Assembly (NCBI GenBank): GCA_900768805.1
Contig: CAAGEF010000077.1
Span: 1 to 32,947 of the forward strand
Direction of reading: 5' to 3'
Source: Clostridia bacterium
GTDB lineage: Bacteria > Bacillota > Clostridia > TANB77 > CAG-508
DNA length: 32,947 nt
Positions 6,881-13,511 of this stretch are shown in pieces. The translations under genes and the position numbers were made by a program. Below the pieces are notes generated by a model. That model had not been told where the DNA came from and ran no database searches. It saw only the letters and a program-made list of their open reading frames with translations. The stretch's first letter is position 1. Each line of letters starts with the position of its first letter.

Positions 6881-7099
6881 TTGTCTAAAGAGGATGTAAT
6901 TGAAGTTGAGGGAATTGTTGTTGAAACTTTACCAAACACTAATTTTAAAGTAGAATTAGAAAATGGACACCAAGTTTTAGCACATATTTCAGGAAAACTA
7001 AGAATGAATTATATAAAAATTTTGCCAGGTGATAAAGTAAAACTAGAGTTATCTCCTTATGATTTAACAAAAGGACGTATTACTTGGAGAGCAAAATAA
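6881..7099 (+). CDS. infA: Translation initiation factor IF-1
   Basis: IF-1 binds the ribosomal A site during initiation. The 72-residue protein is a single S1/OB-fold: MSKEDVIEVEGIVVETLPNT, then FKVELENGHQVLAHISGKLR, MNYIKILPGDKVKLELSPYD and LTKGRITWRAK. It starts with TTG, preceded by AGGGGG. The KOW/L14e-type gene that many Bacillota carry between map and infA is not present. rpmJ follows after 41 nt. Confidence 0.97.
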   Translation: MSKEDVIEVEGIVVETLPNTNFKVELENGHQVLAHISGKLRMNYIKILPGDKVKLELSPYDLTKGRITWRAK

Positions 7100-7140
7100 T
7101 TCTATAATTGCATATATTAACAAAATAGGAGGGAAAAGTA

Positions 7141-7254
7141 ATGAAAGTAAGACCATCTGTAAAGAAAATTTGCGAAAAATGCAAAGTTATCAAAAGAAAA
7201 GGTAAAGTTAGAGTTATTTGTGAAAACCCAAAACACAAACAAAGACAAGGTTAA
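7141..7254 (+). CDS. rpmJ: 50S ribosomal protein L36, zinc form
   Basis: L36 is the smallest large-subunit protein, at 37 residues. It reads MKVRPSVKKICEKCKVIKRK, then GKVRVICENPKHKQRQG. Cys11, Cys14, Cys27 and His32 form the zinc site of the C+ type. AGGAGGGAAAAGTA precedes the ATG. The gene order infA-rpmJ-rpsM is standard. Confidence 0.97.
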   Translation: MKVRPSVKKICEKCKVIKRKGKVRVICENPKHKQRQG

Positions 7255-7485
7255 TTTAAAATTATTGATATTAACATAAGTATGTAGCGGCTGTCAGTTT
7301 ACCTGATATCATATTTATGTTTATATATATTGTCTAAAGACTTAAATGAATATAAATAATTGAAATTAAAAGAAAACAATCCACTTTTTGTTTCAATTTT
7401 TTGTGTTATTTAAGTGCATTTCACCTTTAGACGAAATTTATACTATTACTAAAAAATTAAAAAATATTTGGAGGTGCAAAAATTT
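7255..7485 (+). promoter_or_regulatory. Structured intergenic leader before rpsM (candidate regulatory RNA)
   Basis: This 231-nt gap is the largest inside the ribosomal block and holds no open frame. Two nested folds are visible. In the first, CATAAGTATG (7275 to 7284) pairs with CATATTTATG (7310 to 7319), enclosing TCAG/CTGA (7294 to 7297 with 7303 to 7306). In the second, GTCTAAAG (7332 to 7339) pairs with CTTTAGAC (7425 to 7432), ACTTAAAT (7340 to 7347) with ATTTAAGT (7408 to 7415), and AATTGAAA (7358 to 7365) with TTTCAATT (7391 to 7398). A 9-nt bulge, GCATTTCAC, is left on the 3' side. The position before rpsM-rpsK-rpsD suggests autoregulation, for example by S4, but I do not recognise a described motif. 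Confidence 0.55.
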
Positions 7486-7851
7486 ATGGCTCGTTTAGCA
7501 GGAGTTGATTTACCTAGAGAAAAAAGAGTAGAAATAGGTTTAACTTATATTTATGGTATAGGTTTACCAAGTTCACAAAAAATACTTGCAGAAGCTGGAG
7601 TAAATCCAGATACTAGAGTAAAAGATTTAACTGATGATGAAGTTGCTAAAATAAGAAAAGCAATGGATGGATATAAAGTAGAGGGTGACTTAAGAAGAGA
7701 AGTAGCTTTAAATATAAAGAGACTTACTGAAATTGGTTGCTATAGAGGAATTAGACATAGAAGAGGTCTTCCAGTTAGAGGGCAAAGAACAAAAACTAAT
7801 GCTCGTACTAGAAAAGGACCAAGAAAATTAGTAAGTAAAAGTAAAAAATAA
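7486..7851 (+). CDS. rpsM: 30S ribosomal protein S13
   Basis: S13 contacts the P-site tRNA and forms intersubunit bridges. It reads MARLAGVDLPREKRVEIGLT, then YIYGIGLPSSQKILAEAGV, VEGDLRREVALNIKRLTEIG and CYRGIRHRRGLPVRGQRTKT with the usual basic tail NARTRKGPRK. Start 7486 is set by GGAGGTG. The in-frame ATT or TTG extension from 7468 contains that site. The length is 121 residues. It is the first gene of the alpha group after a structured gap. Confidence 0.97.
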   Translation: MARLAGVDLPREKRVEIGLTYIYGIGLPSSQKILAEAGVNPDTRVKDLTDDEVAKIRKAMDGYKVEGDLRREVALNIKRLTEIGCYRGIRHRRGLPVRGQRTKTNARTRKGPRKLVSKSKK

Positions 7852-7893
7852 AAAGCTTAATGGTTAAAGAATTTATAAGGAGGGAAAAACCAA

Positions 7894-8295
7894 ATGGCAA
7901 AAGCTAATAGCGTAAAGAAAACAGGAGTTAGAAGAAGAGAAAGAAAAAATATAGATAAAGGTTCTGCTCATATTCATTCTAGCTTTAATAATACAATAGT
8001 TTCTATTACAGATACAAAAGGAAATGTTATTTCATGGGCTAGTGCTGGAGAATTAGGATTCAAAGGTTCAAGAAAAAGTACACCATTTGCTGCTGGTCAA
8101 GCTGCAGAAACAGCTTCAAAAGCCGCAATGGAACATGGATTAAAAAGTGTTGATGTATATGTAAAAGGTCCTGGTAGCGGACGTGAAGCTGCAATAAGAG
8201 CTTTACAAACTGCAGGATTAGAAATAACTATGATTAAAGATGTTACTCCAATTCCTCATAATGGTTGTAGACCACCAAAAAGAAGAAGAGTATAA
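7894..8295 (+). CDS. rpsK: 30S ribosomal protein S11
   Basis: S11 lies on the platform of the small subunit and contacts mRNA near the E site. It has a basic N-terminus (KKTGVRRRERKNIDKGSAHI), then HSSFNNTIVSITDTKGNVIS, WASAGELGFKGSRKSTPFAA and GPGSGREAAIRALQTAGLEI, and ends DVTPIPHNGCRPPKRRRV. Its 133 residues are normal. AAGGAGGG lies upstream. It is co-directional with rpsM, 42 nt away. Confidence 0.97.
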   Translation: MAKANSVKKTGVRRRERKNIDKGSAHIHSSFNNTIVSITDTKGNVISWASAGELGFKGSRKSTPFAAGQAAETASKAAMEHGLKSVDVYVKGPGSGREAAIRALQTAGLEITMIKDVTPIPHNGCRPPKRRRV

Positions 8296-8356
8296 TTTAG
8301 TTATATATAAGAGATTTTAAATAAAAAAGAATTTTAGAAAGAGGTGTAATTATTAC

Positions 8357-8983
8357 ATGGCTAGATATAAAGATGAACAATGTCGTATTTGCCGTAGAGA
8401 AGGTCAAAAACTTTTCTTAAAAGGAAGTAGATGTTATTCAGATAAATGTAGTGTAACTAGAAGAAATTATGCTCCTGGTCAACACGGACAAAAAAGAACA
8501 AAATTATCTGAATACGGAACACAATTAAGAGAAAAACAAAAAACAAAATCATTTTATGGTGTTGGAGAAAAACAATTTAGAGGTTATTTTGAAATGGCTT
8601 CTAGTAAAAAAGCTATCACTGGTGAAGCTTTATTAACAATATTAGAAAGTAGATTAGATAATGTTGTATATAGAATTGGATTTGGTGTTTCAAGAGCACA
8701 AGCAAGACAATTAGTAACACATGGAAATATTCAAGTTAATGGAAGAAAAGTTGATATAGCTTCTTATTTAGTAAAACCAGGAGATGAAATTGCTGTTAGA
8801 GAAGTTAGAAAAGACAATCCAGTTGTTAAAGCTAATGTTGAAGCAGGATCAGCAAGACCAGTTCCAGAATGGTTAGAAGTAAATAATGAAAACTTAAGTG
8901 CTAAAGTGGTAAGATTAGCTAATAGAGATGAAATTGACTTACCAGTTGAAGAACACTTAATCGTTGAGTTATACTCTAAATAA
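8357..8983 (+). CDS. rpsD: 30S ribosomal protein S4, zinc form
   Basis: S4 initiates 5'-domain assembly of 16S rRNA and is a classical autoregulator. The N-terminus carries a zinc motif (CRICRREG, then RCYSDKCSVTRR). The S4 RNA-binding domain follows as LESRLDNVVYRIGFGVSRAQ, ARQLVTHGNIQVNGRKVDI and SYLVKPGDEIAVRE. The C-terminus has PEWLEVNNENLSAKVVRLAN. The 208 residues are standard. GAAAGAGGTG precedes the ATG. In Bacillus subtilis rpsD is a separate autoregulated gene. Here it keeps the alpha operon position before rpoA. Confidence 0.97.
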   Translation: MARYKDEQCRICRREGQKLFLKGSRCYSDKCSVTRRNYAPGQHGQKRTKLSEYGTQLREKQKTKSFYGVGEKQFRGYFEMASSKKAITGEALLTILESRLDNVVYRIGFGVSRAQARQLVTHGNIQVNGRKVDIASYLVKPGDEIAVREVRKDNPVVKANVEAGSARPVPEWLEVNNENLSAKVVRLANRDEIDLPVEEHLIVELYSK

Positions 8984-9068
8984 TAATTTATATACTTAGG
9001 ATATACGTACGTGAGAAAAAGGTAAAATTTAATATAAAGGTTTGTTAAAAACCTACTAGGAGGTAAAA

Positions 9069-10016
9069 ATGATTGAATTTGAAAAACCAAACATCGAATG
9101 TGTTGAAGCAGACGATAAGAGGAATTATGCAAAATTCATATGTGAACCATTAGAACGTGGTTATGGAATGACAATAGGAAATTCTTTAAGAAGAATTCTA
9201 TTATCATCACTACCAGGAGCCGCAATAACAAGTGTTAAAATAAACGGCGTAGTACATGAATTTTCTACAGTTAAAGGTATTGTAGAAGATGTTCCTGAGT
9301 TAATTGTTAATTTAAAGAGTGTTAGATTCAAAGCTTTTGATAATGAAGAAAAAGTTATCAGAATTGATCATAAAGGAGAAGGCGAAATTACAGCTGGAGA
9401 TATAGTAACAGATGGAACTTTAGAAGTATTAAATCCAGAGTTACATATAGCAACAGCATCTGCTGAAACTGATTTACACATGGAAATGACTGTAAACAGA
9501 GGTAGAGGATATAATGTAGCTGAAAAAAATAAAAAAGATAATAACCCAATAGATGTATTACCAATTGATTCAATCTTTACACCAGTAAAGAAAGTAAATT
9601 ATTCAGTTGAAAATACTAGAGTAGGACAAATGGTAGATTATGATAAATTAACAATCGAAGTTTGGACTGATGGTAGTTTAAAACCTTATGAAGCTTTAAG
9701 TTTAGCAGCAAAAGTTATGGTAGGTCATTTAGAATTATTTATAGATTTATCAGAAACAGCTAGAAATACTCAAGTAATGGTAGAAAAAGAAGAATCTAAG
9801 AAAGAAAAAGTTTTAGAAATGCCAATTGAAGAACTTGAACTTTCTGTTAGATCATATAACTGCTTAAAAAGAGCTGGTATAACAACTGTAGAAGATTTAG
9901 CAAATAAATCTCAAGAAGATATGATGAAAGTTAGAAACTTAGGAAAGAAATCATTAGACGAAGTTACTAATAAATTGATTGCTTTAGGTTTAAGATTTTC
10001 ATCTGATGAAGATTAA
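9069..10016 (+). CDS. rpoA: RNA polymerase subunit alpha
   Basis: Alpha dimerises to start RNA polymerase assembly, and its C-terminal domain contacts UP elements and activators. The N-terminal domain contains FICEPLERGYGMTIGNSLRR, ILLSSLPGAAITSVKINGV and HEFSTVKGIVEDVPELIVNL. A linker containing VEKEESKKEK leads to the C-terminal domain, EELELSVRSYNCLKRAGITT and VRNLGKKSLDEVTNKL. The 315 residues match the family. AGGAGG lies 5 nt before the ATG. It lies between rpsD and rplQ, as usual. Confidence 0.98.
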   Translation: MIEFEKPNIECVEADDKRNYAKFICEPLERGYGMTIGNSLRRILLSSLPGAAITSVKINGVVHEFSTVKGIVEDVPELIVNLKSVRFKAFDNEEKVIRIDHKGEGEITAGDIVTDGTLEVLNPELHIATASAETDLHMEMTVNRGRGYNVAEKNKKDNNPIDVLPIDSIFTPVKKVNYSVENTRVGQMVDYDKLTIEVWTDGSLKPYEALSLAAKVMVGHLELFIDLSETARNTQVMVEKEESKKEKVLEMPIEELELSVRSYNCLKRAGITTVEDLANKSQEDMMKVRNLGKKSLDEVTNKLIALGLRFSSDED

Positions 10017-10037
10017 TTTTAAGGAAGGTGAAATAAA

Positions 10038-10547
10038 GTGGCAGGAACAAGAAAACTTGGAAGACCAACAGACCAAAGATTAGCAATGTTAAAAAGCTTA
10101 ACAACAGATTTAATCTTAAATGGTAAAATAGTTACTACAGAAGCTAGAGCAAAAGAAGTTAAAGCAATAGCTGATAGTATAATAGCATTAGCAGTTAAAG
10201 AAAGCAAAAACTTTAAAGAAGTAGAAGTTAAAGTTATAAAAGCTAAATTAGACTCTAATGGAAGAAAAGTTACAGAAAAAGTAACTAGCAAAAACGGAAA
10301 AGATTATTTAAAAGTTGTTAAAGAAGAAAAAATTGAAACAAGACAAAAAGATATGCCATCAAGATTAGCAGCTAGAAGAAAAATGATGAAAACAATCAAT
10401 AAAGTTGAAGGTGTTGATTTAATGGACAAATTATTCAACGAATTAGCTACTAAATATGAAGGTAGAGTAGGTGGATATACTCGTATATTAAAAATGGAAC
10501 CTAGAAAAGGTGACAACGCTTCTATGGCTTTATTACAATTAATATAA
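10038..10547 (+). CDS. rplQ: 50S ribosomal protein L17, long form
   Basis: L17 lies near the peptide exit tunnel. It starts with GTG after AAGGAAGGTG and reads MAGTRKLGRPTDQRLAMLKS, then TEARAKEVKAIADSIIALA. The C-terminus is GGYTRILKMEPRKGDNASMA. At 169 residues it is about 50 longer than the usual 110 to 125. The extra segment, about residues 55 to 108, includes KAKLDSNGRKVTEKVTSKNG, and the normal MPSRLAARRKMM resumes afterwards. I recall similar insertions in some Clostridia. It ends the ribosomal block and is followed by a terminator. Confidence 0.95.
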   Translation: MAGTRKLGRPTDQRLAMLKSLTTDLILNGKIVTTEARAKEVKAIADSIIALAVKESKNFKEVEVKVIKAKLDSNGRKVTEKVTSKNGKDYLKVVKEEKIETRQKDMPSRLAARRKMMKTINKVEGVDLMDKLFNELATKYEGRVGGYTRILKMEPRKGDNASMALLQLI

Positions 10548-10550
10548 TCT

Positions 10551-10580
10551 AAAAAAAGATGCATAAAGCATCTTTTTTTT
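10551..10580 (+). terminator. Intrinsic terminator after rplQ
   Basis: AGATGC (10557 to 10562) pairs with GCATCT (10568 to 10573) across a 5-nt loop, preceded by seven A and followed by a run of eight T. It ends the ribosomal-protein transcript. Confidence 0.9.
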
Positions 10581-10594
10581 GCTATTAATCATTT

Positions 10595-10640
10595 ACTATA
10601 CATAATTTAAAGGTCACATAACTATTCTACTATACATAAT
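10595..10640 (+). repeat. Two 12-bp direct repeats upstream of the 10659 gene
   Basis: ACTATACATAAT occurs exactly at 10595 to 10606 and again at 10629 to 10640, with starts 34 nt apart (about three helical turns). Each copy contains a CATAAT that could serve as a -10, though no good -35 accompanies it. They could be tandem promoters or two binding sites for a regulator of the next gene. Confidence 0.4.
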
Positions 10641-10658
10641 ATATTTTGAGGTGATTTT

Positions 10659-10994
10659 ATGATAATTGTTCAAGTTATTTTTTGGGTTTTGTTTATGTAT
10701 GGATTTTTAAGTCTTGTTCAAGATATAGCTACAGAGTTTACATACAAGAAATATAATAAACATGTTAAAGTATTTGTTTGTGTAGATGATTTTGAAAATG
10801 AAATTGAAAATTTTGAAAGAGAGATTTCTAGAGTAAAGTGGCAATTTAAAAATATTAGTGTAAATGTTGTTAATATGGATGAAGCTGTTAGTGATGCAGA
10901 AGTTAATAATTTTTTTGAAGATAGTAATATACAAGTATATTCAAAAAATGAATTTTTAAATTTTATTGATGATAAGGCAAATTTGACTAAGTGA
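10659..10994 (+). CDS. Hypothetical membrane-anchored protein
   Basis: I do not recognise this 111-residue protein. It begins with one hydrophobic segment (about residues 1 to 22, IIVQVIFWVLFMYGFLSLVQ), probably a membrane anchor. A basic stretch YKKYNKHVK follows, then an acidic soluble part with strand-helix alternation, VFVCVDDFENEIENFEREIS and ISVNVVNMDEAVSDAEVNNF. TTGAGGTG lies upstream of the ATG. The 3' end overlaps the promoter of the next gene, so the two genes appear to be separate units. It occupies the place where ecfA and ecfT genes often follow rplQ in Bacillota. No function is proposed. Confidence 0.75.
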   Translation: MIIVQVIFWVLFMYGFLSLVQDIATEFTYKKYNKHVKVFVCVDDFENEIENFEREISRVKWQFKNISVNVVNMDEAVSDAEVNNFFEDSNIQVYSKNEFLNFIDDKANLTK

Positions 10995-11011
10995 ACATAA
11001 TATGGTATAAT
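10983..11011 (+). promoter_or_regulatory. Promoter of the RelA/SpoT-domain gene
   Basis: TTGACT (10983 to 10988) and TATAAT (11006 to 11011) are separated by 17 nt, with an extended -10 TGG directly before TATAAT. The -35 lies inside the end of the preceding gene. Confidence 0.8.
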
Positions 11012-11055
11012 AAAGTGATGCCTAATGGTAATTTATTTATATTGGAGGTTTTTTA

Positions 11056-12033
11056 ATGTCAGTAGATGCACAGGAGCTCTTTTTAGAGTATCCGGATGTT
11101 GAGAAAATATTGAAAGAGGCACCGTCTTTTTCAACAGCAATTGTTCGGTACATTGGTGCTGTAAAAAATCTGAAGGAAACTGTTTTAGAGAATTCAAAAT
11201 GGAAAACAAATAAAGAAAAAGATGAAGCAAAAAAACTCTATAGTTATTTAGAATTATATCTGGAAAGATATTACGCATCATATCGCGATATAATGTCTCG
11301 TGAAAAGCTTAATGAAAGTGAAAATCAGGTACAGGATAATTCTTCATCTGTAATAACTCCATTTTTTAAGGAGTTACCAGTGGAAATTTCAAAGGAAATG
11401 CCTCATGTCACTTTCACTTTTTCAGGAAGATTTAAATCTTTCCATTCTTTTCTTGAAAAAGCTATTACTATAATAGAGTCAAGAAGTGAAAAAGAGTTGG
11501 AATCGTATTATGATTTACACGCATGTAAATTTAAAGTATCAAGTTATGCTTGTCCAGATCATGAACACGATTATCCATCAGCAGAAAGCGAATGTTATGA
11601 AATGATGAATGCTTTGATTCATTATTTAGTTGAACAAAAAGGCTGTAAACCAATGAAAGCCAAGTATGTAGGACCTACTTCTAAATTTATAGAAAAGGAG
11701 TTCAGATGTTATGTAAAAGACTATATTGCCAATCCAAAGAAAAAAGGATATAGGGCATTACATGCTTCATTTTCTGTTGTGCTTGATGGAATTAGGAGAT
11801 ACTTTGAAGTTCAGATTGTTTCTAAACACATGGAGGCTATGAATAATAAAGGTGAAACTTCTCATCACACTCATAAACAGGACACAAAAATTCCTTTAGA
11901 AATTGATTATTCTAAAATTCAGTATTCGGATTTTGAATGGGATACTGAGAATCAATTAGCACCTGAAGACGATGCTGGTTTGTTCATTGCAAAAGAACTT
12001 ACCAAAAAGAAGGTGTTCCGCAGAATCGTCTAG
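11056..12033 (+). CDS. RelA/SpoT-domain nucleotide pyrophosphokinase-like protein
   Basis: This 325-residue protein lacks the HD hydrolase, TGS and ACT domains of full RSH enzymes and keeps a synthetase-like domain in its second half. Motifs seen are GRFKSFHSFLEK (Arg125, Lys127), YYDLHACKFKV (Asp153, with Lys where the family usually has Arg), PKKKGYRALHASF (Gly231 to His236) and FEVQIVSKHMEAMNN (Glu251) followed by GETSHHTHK. These match the ATP-binding, metal-binding Asp, G-loop and catalytic Glu positions of (p)ppGpp synthetases. The N-terminal half is helical and unfamiliar. A family of this shape could make (p)ppGpp, or another pyrophosphorylated product such as those of toxic small alarmone synthetases. 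It has its own promoter and a strong terminator, so it is a stand-alone unit. No cognate antitoxin gene is evident. Substrate is not predictable here. Confidence 0.75.
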   Translation: MSVDAQELFLEYPDVEKILKEAPSFSTAIVRYIGAVKNLKETVLENSKWKTNKEKDEAKKLYSYLELYLERYYASYRDIMSREKLNESENQVQDNSSSVITPFFKELPVEISKEMPHVTFTFSGRFKSFHSFLEKAITIIESRSEKELESYYDLHACKFKVSSYACPDHEHDYPSAESECYEMMNALIHYLVEQKGCKPMKAKYVGPTSKFIEKEFRCYVKDYIANPKKKGYRALHASFSVVLDGIRRYFEVQIVSKHMEAMNNKGETSHHTHKQDTKIPLEIDYSKIQYSDFEWDTENQLAPEDDAGLFIAKELTKKKVFRRIV

Positions 12034-12058
12034 TAAAAATAAAAATCTCAAATGAAAA

Positions 12059-12096
12059 GTTTCGAAAATGGATAATTCCGTTTTCGAAGCTTTTTT
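12059..12096 (+). terminator. Intrinsic terminator after the RelA/SpoT-domain gene
   Basis: A 14-bp stem, GTTTCGAAAATGGA (12059 to 12072) with TCCGTTTTCGAAGC (12077 to 12090) including G-U pairs, has a 4-nt loop and is followed by TTTTTT. Confidence 0.9.
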
Positions 12097-12142
12097 GCTA
12101 TATTAATAAGTTTAGAATGACTATAATTGATAATTGTTTTTC

Positions 12143-12171
12143 TTGAAAAGAGTTTAATAAAATGATATAAT
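12143..12171 (+). promoter_or_regulatory. Promoter of the U32 peptidase gene
   Basis: TTGAAA (12143 to 12148) and TATAAT (12166 to 12171) are 17 nt apart, with an extended -10 (TGA). Confidence 0.8.
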
Positions 12172-12202
12172 CGTTATGTTAATTTAGGAAGGAATGAATA
12201 AT

Positions 12203-13444
12203 ATGAAAAAAGTTGAATTATTAGCACCTGCTGGTTCTTTTGAAAAAGCAAAAATTGCTTTTATGTATGGAGCAGATTGTGTATATATAGGTACTCCAAA
12301 ATTATCTTTGCGTTCTAGATCAGAGGTTCAAGATAGTGATTTAGTAAAAATAGTAGAATATGCTCATAGTCATGGAAAAAAAGTTAATGTTGCAATGAAT
12401 ATATTCGCTTGGGATGATAATTATGAAGACATAAAAGCACAAGCAAAATTACTTGAAGAACTTAAAGTTGACGGTATTATTATAGCAGATGGTGGAGTAG
12501 TAGATGCTGTAAAAGAATGTGCTCCAAATGTTCCAATTCATATTAGTACTCAAGCAAATACTGTAAGTTATCATACATGTAATTTTTGGAAGAAAAATGG
12601 TGCAGAAAGAGTTGTTCTTGGAAGAGAATTAAATAAAGCTCAAATTAAAGATATAATGAAAAATAAACCTGAAGATTTAGAAATTGAAGTGTTTATACAT
12701 GGAGCTATTTGTTTTGCTTATTCTGGAAGATGTTTTTTAAGTGAATATCTATCAAAAAGGAATGGAAATCAGGGAGATTGCGCGCAAAGCTGTAGATGGG
12801 CATATAATTTATATGTTGAAGAAACAAATAAACCAGGAAATTTAATGCCAGTTGAACATGATGAAAAAGGTACATATATATTTTCATCAAAAGATTTATG
12901 TTTAATAAATGAACTTCCAGAATTATTAGATATGGGAATAGATAGCTTTAAAATTGAAGGAAGATTAAAAACAGAATACTATTTAGCTAGTGTAGTAAGT
13001 GTTTATAGAAATGCAATAGATGATTATTATAATAATCCGGAAAGTTTTGATTCAAGTAAATATATAAAAGAACTAGAAAAAGTAAAAACAAGAGGCTTAA
13101 CAACTTTTTATTTTAATGATAGAGAAAATCAAGATATTCAAGATTATGAAGGTCATCAATATAATCCAGGTTATGAATTTGGTGGAAAAATAATAGAAGA
13201 TTATGGAGATAAAGTTTTAATAGAAATTAGAAATAAATTAACAGTAGGAGATACTTTAGAACTTTTGATTCCAAATAAGTTAGAACCAATAGAATTCAAA
13301 ATAGAAAAATTATGGAATGATGAAACTAGAGAAGAAATTGAAACAGTAAATCCAGGTAAAGCAGAACAAAAAGTTATTTTAACAATTCCAAGAAATGAAA
13401 TATCTAAATTTGAAAAAGATTGGATATTAAGAAGAAAAAAATAA
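12203..13444 (+). CDS. Peptidase U32 family protein
   Basis: U32 proteins are TIM-barrel, probably Fe-S or metal-dependent enzymes. Members include collagenase-like PrtC/YegQ types and tRNA or rRNA hydroxylation factors. The sequence starts KKVELLAPAGSFEKAKIAFM, then YGADCVYIGTPKLSLRS, ADGGVVDAVKECAPNVPIHI and STQANTVSYHTCNFWKKNG. It carries the family cysteine block FIHGAICFAYSGRCFLSEYL and GDCAQSCRWAYNL, then KDLCLINELPELLDMGIDSF and KIEGRLKTEYYLASVV. ATG 12203 is preferred because AGGAAGGA lies 9 nt upstream. The ATG at 12194 directly abuts that site. The length is 413 residues. It most resembles the YrrN/YrrO, YegQ or RlhA group, and the exact role is unclear. lysS follows under its own promoter. 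Confidence 0.88.
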   Translation: MKKVELLAPAGSFEKAKIAFMYGADCVYIGTPKLSLRSRSEVQDSDLVKIVEYAHSHGKKVNVAMNIFAWDDNYEDIKAQAKLLEELKVDGIIIADGGVVDAVKECAPNVPIHISTQANTVSYHTCNFWKKNGAERVVLGRELNKAQIKDIMKNKPEDLEIEVFIHGAICFAYSGRCFLSEYLSKRNGNQGDCAQSCRWAYNLYVEETNKPGNLMPVEHDEKGTYIFSSKDLCLINELPELLDMGIDSFKIEGRLKTEYYLASVVSVYRNAIDDYYNNPESFDSSKYIKELEKVKTRGLTTFYFNDRENQDIQDYEGHQYNPGYEFGGKIIEDYGDKVLIEIRNKLTVGDTLELLIPNKLEPIEFKIEKLWNDETREEIETVNPGKAEQKVILTIPRNEISKFEKDWILRRKK

Positions 13445-13448
13445 TTGG

Positions 13449-13477
13449 TTTACAAAATGGTTAAAATAGGATATAAT
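13449..13477 (+). promoter_or_regulatory. Promoter of lysS
   Basis: TTTACA (13449 to 13454) and TATAAT (13472 to 13477) are separated by 17 nt. The lysS ATG lies 35 nt downstream, after GAGGAGTG. Confidence 0.75.
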
Positions 13478-13511
13478 TATAGCGATTATAAAATAAAAGA
13501 GGAGTGATAAA

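Noticed and set aside
10659..12033. Toxin-antitoxin pair formed by the 111-residue protein and the RelA/SpoT-domain protein
   Set aside because: A strong promoter separates them. The first protein is membrane-anchored and unlike known antitoxins, and there is no overlap or coupling.
13445..13511. T-box leader for lysS
   Set aside because: Only 35 nt separate the promoter from the ATG, too short for a T-box.
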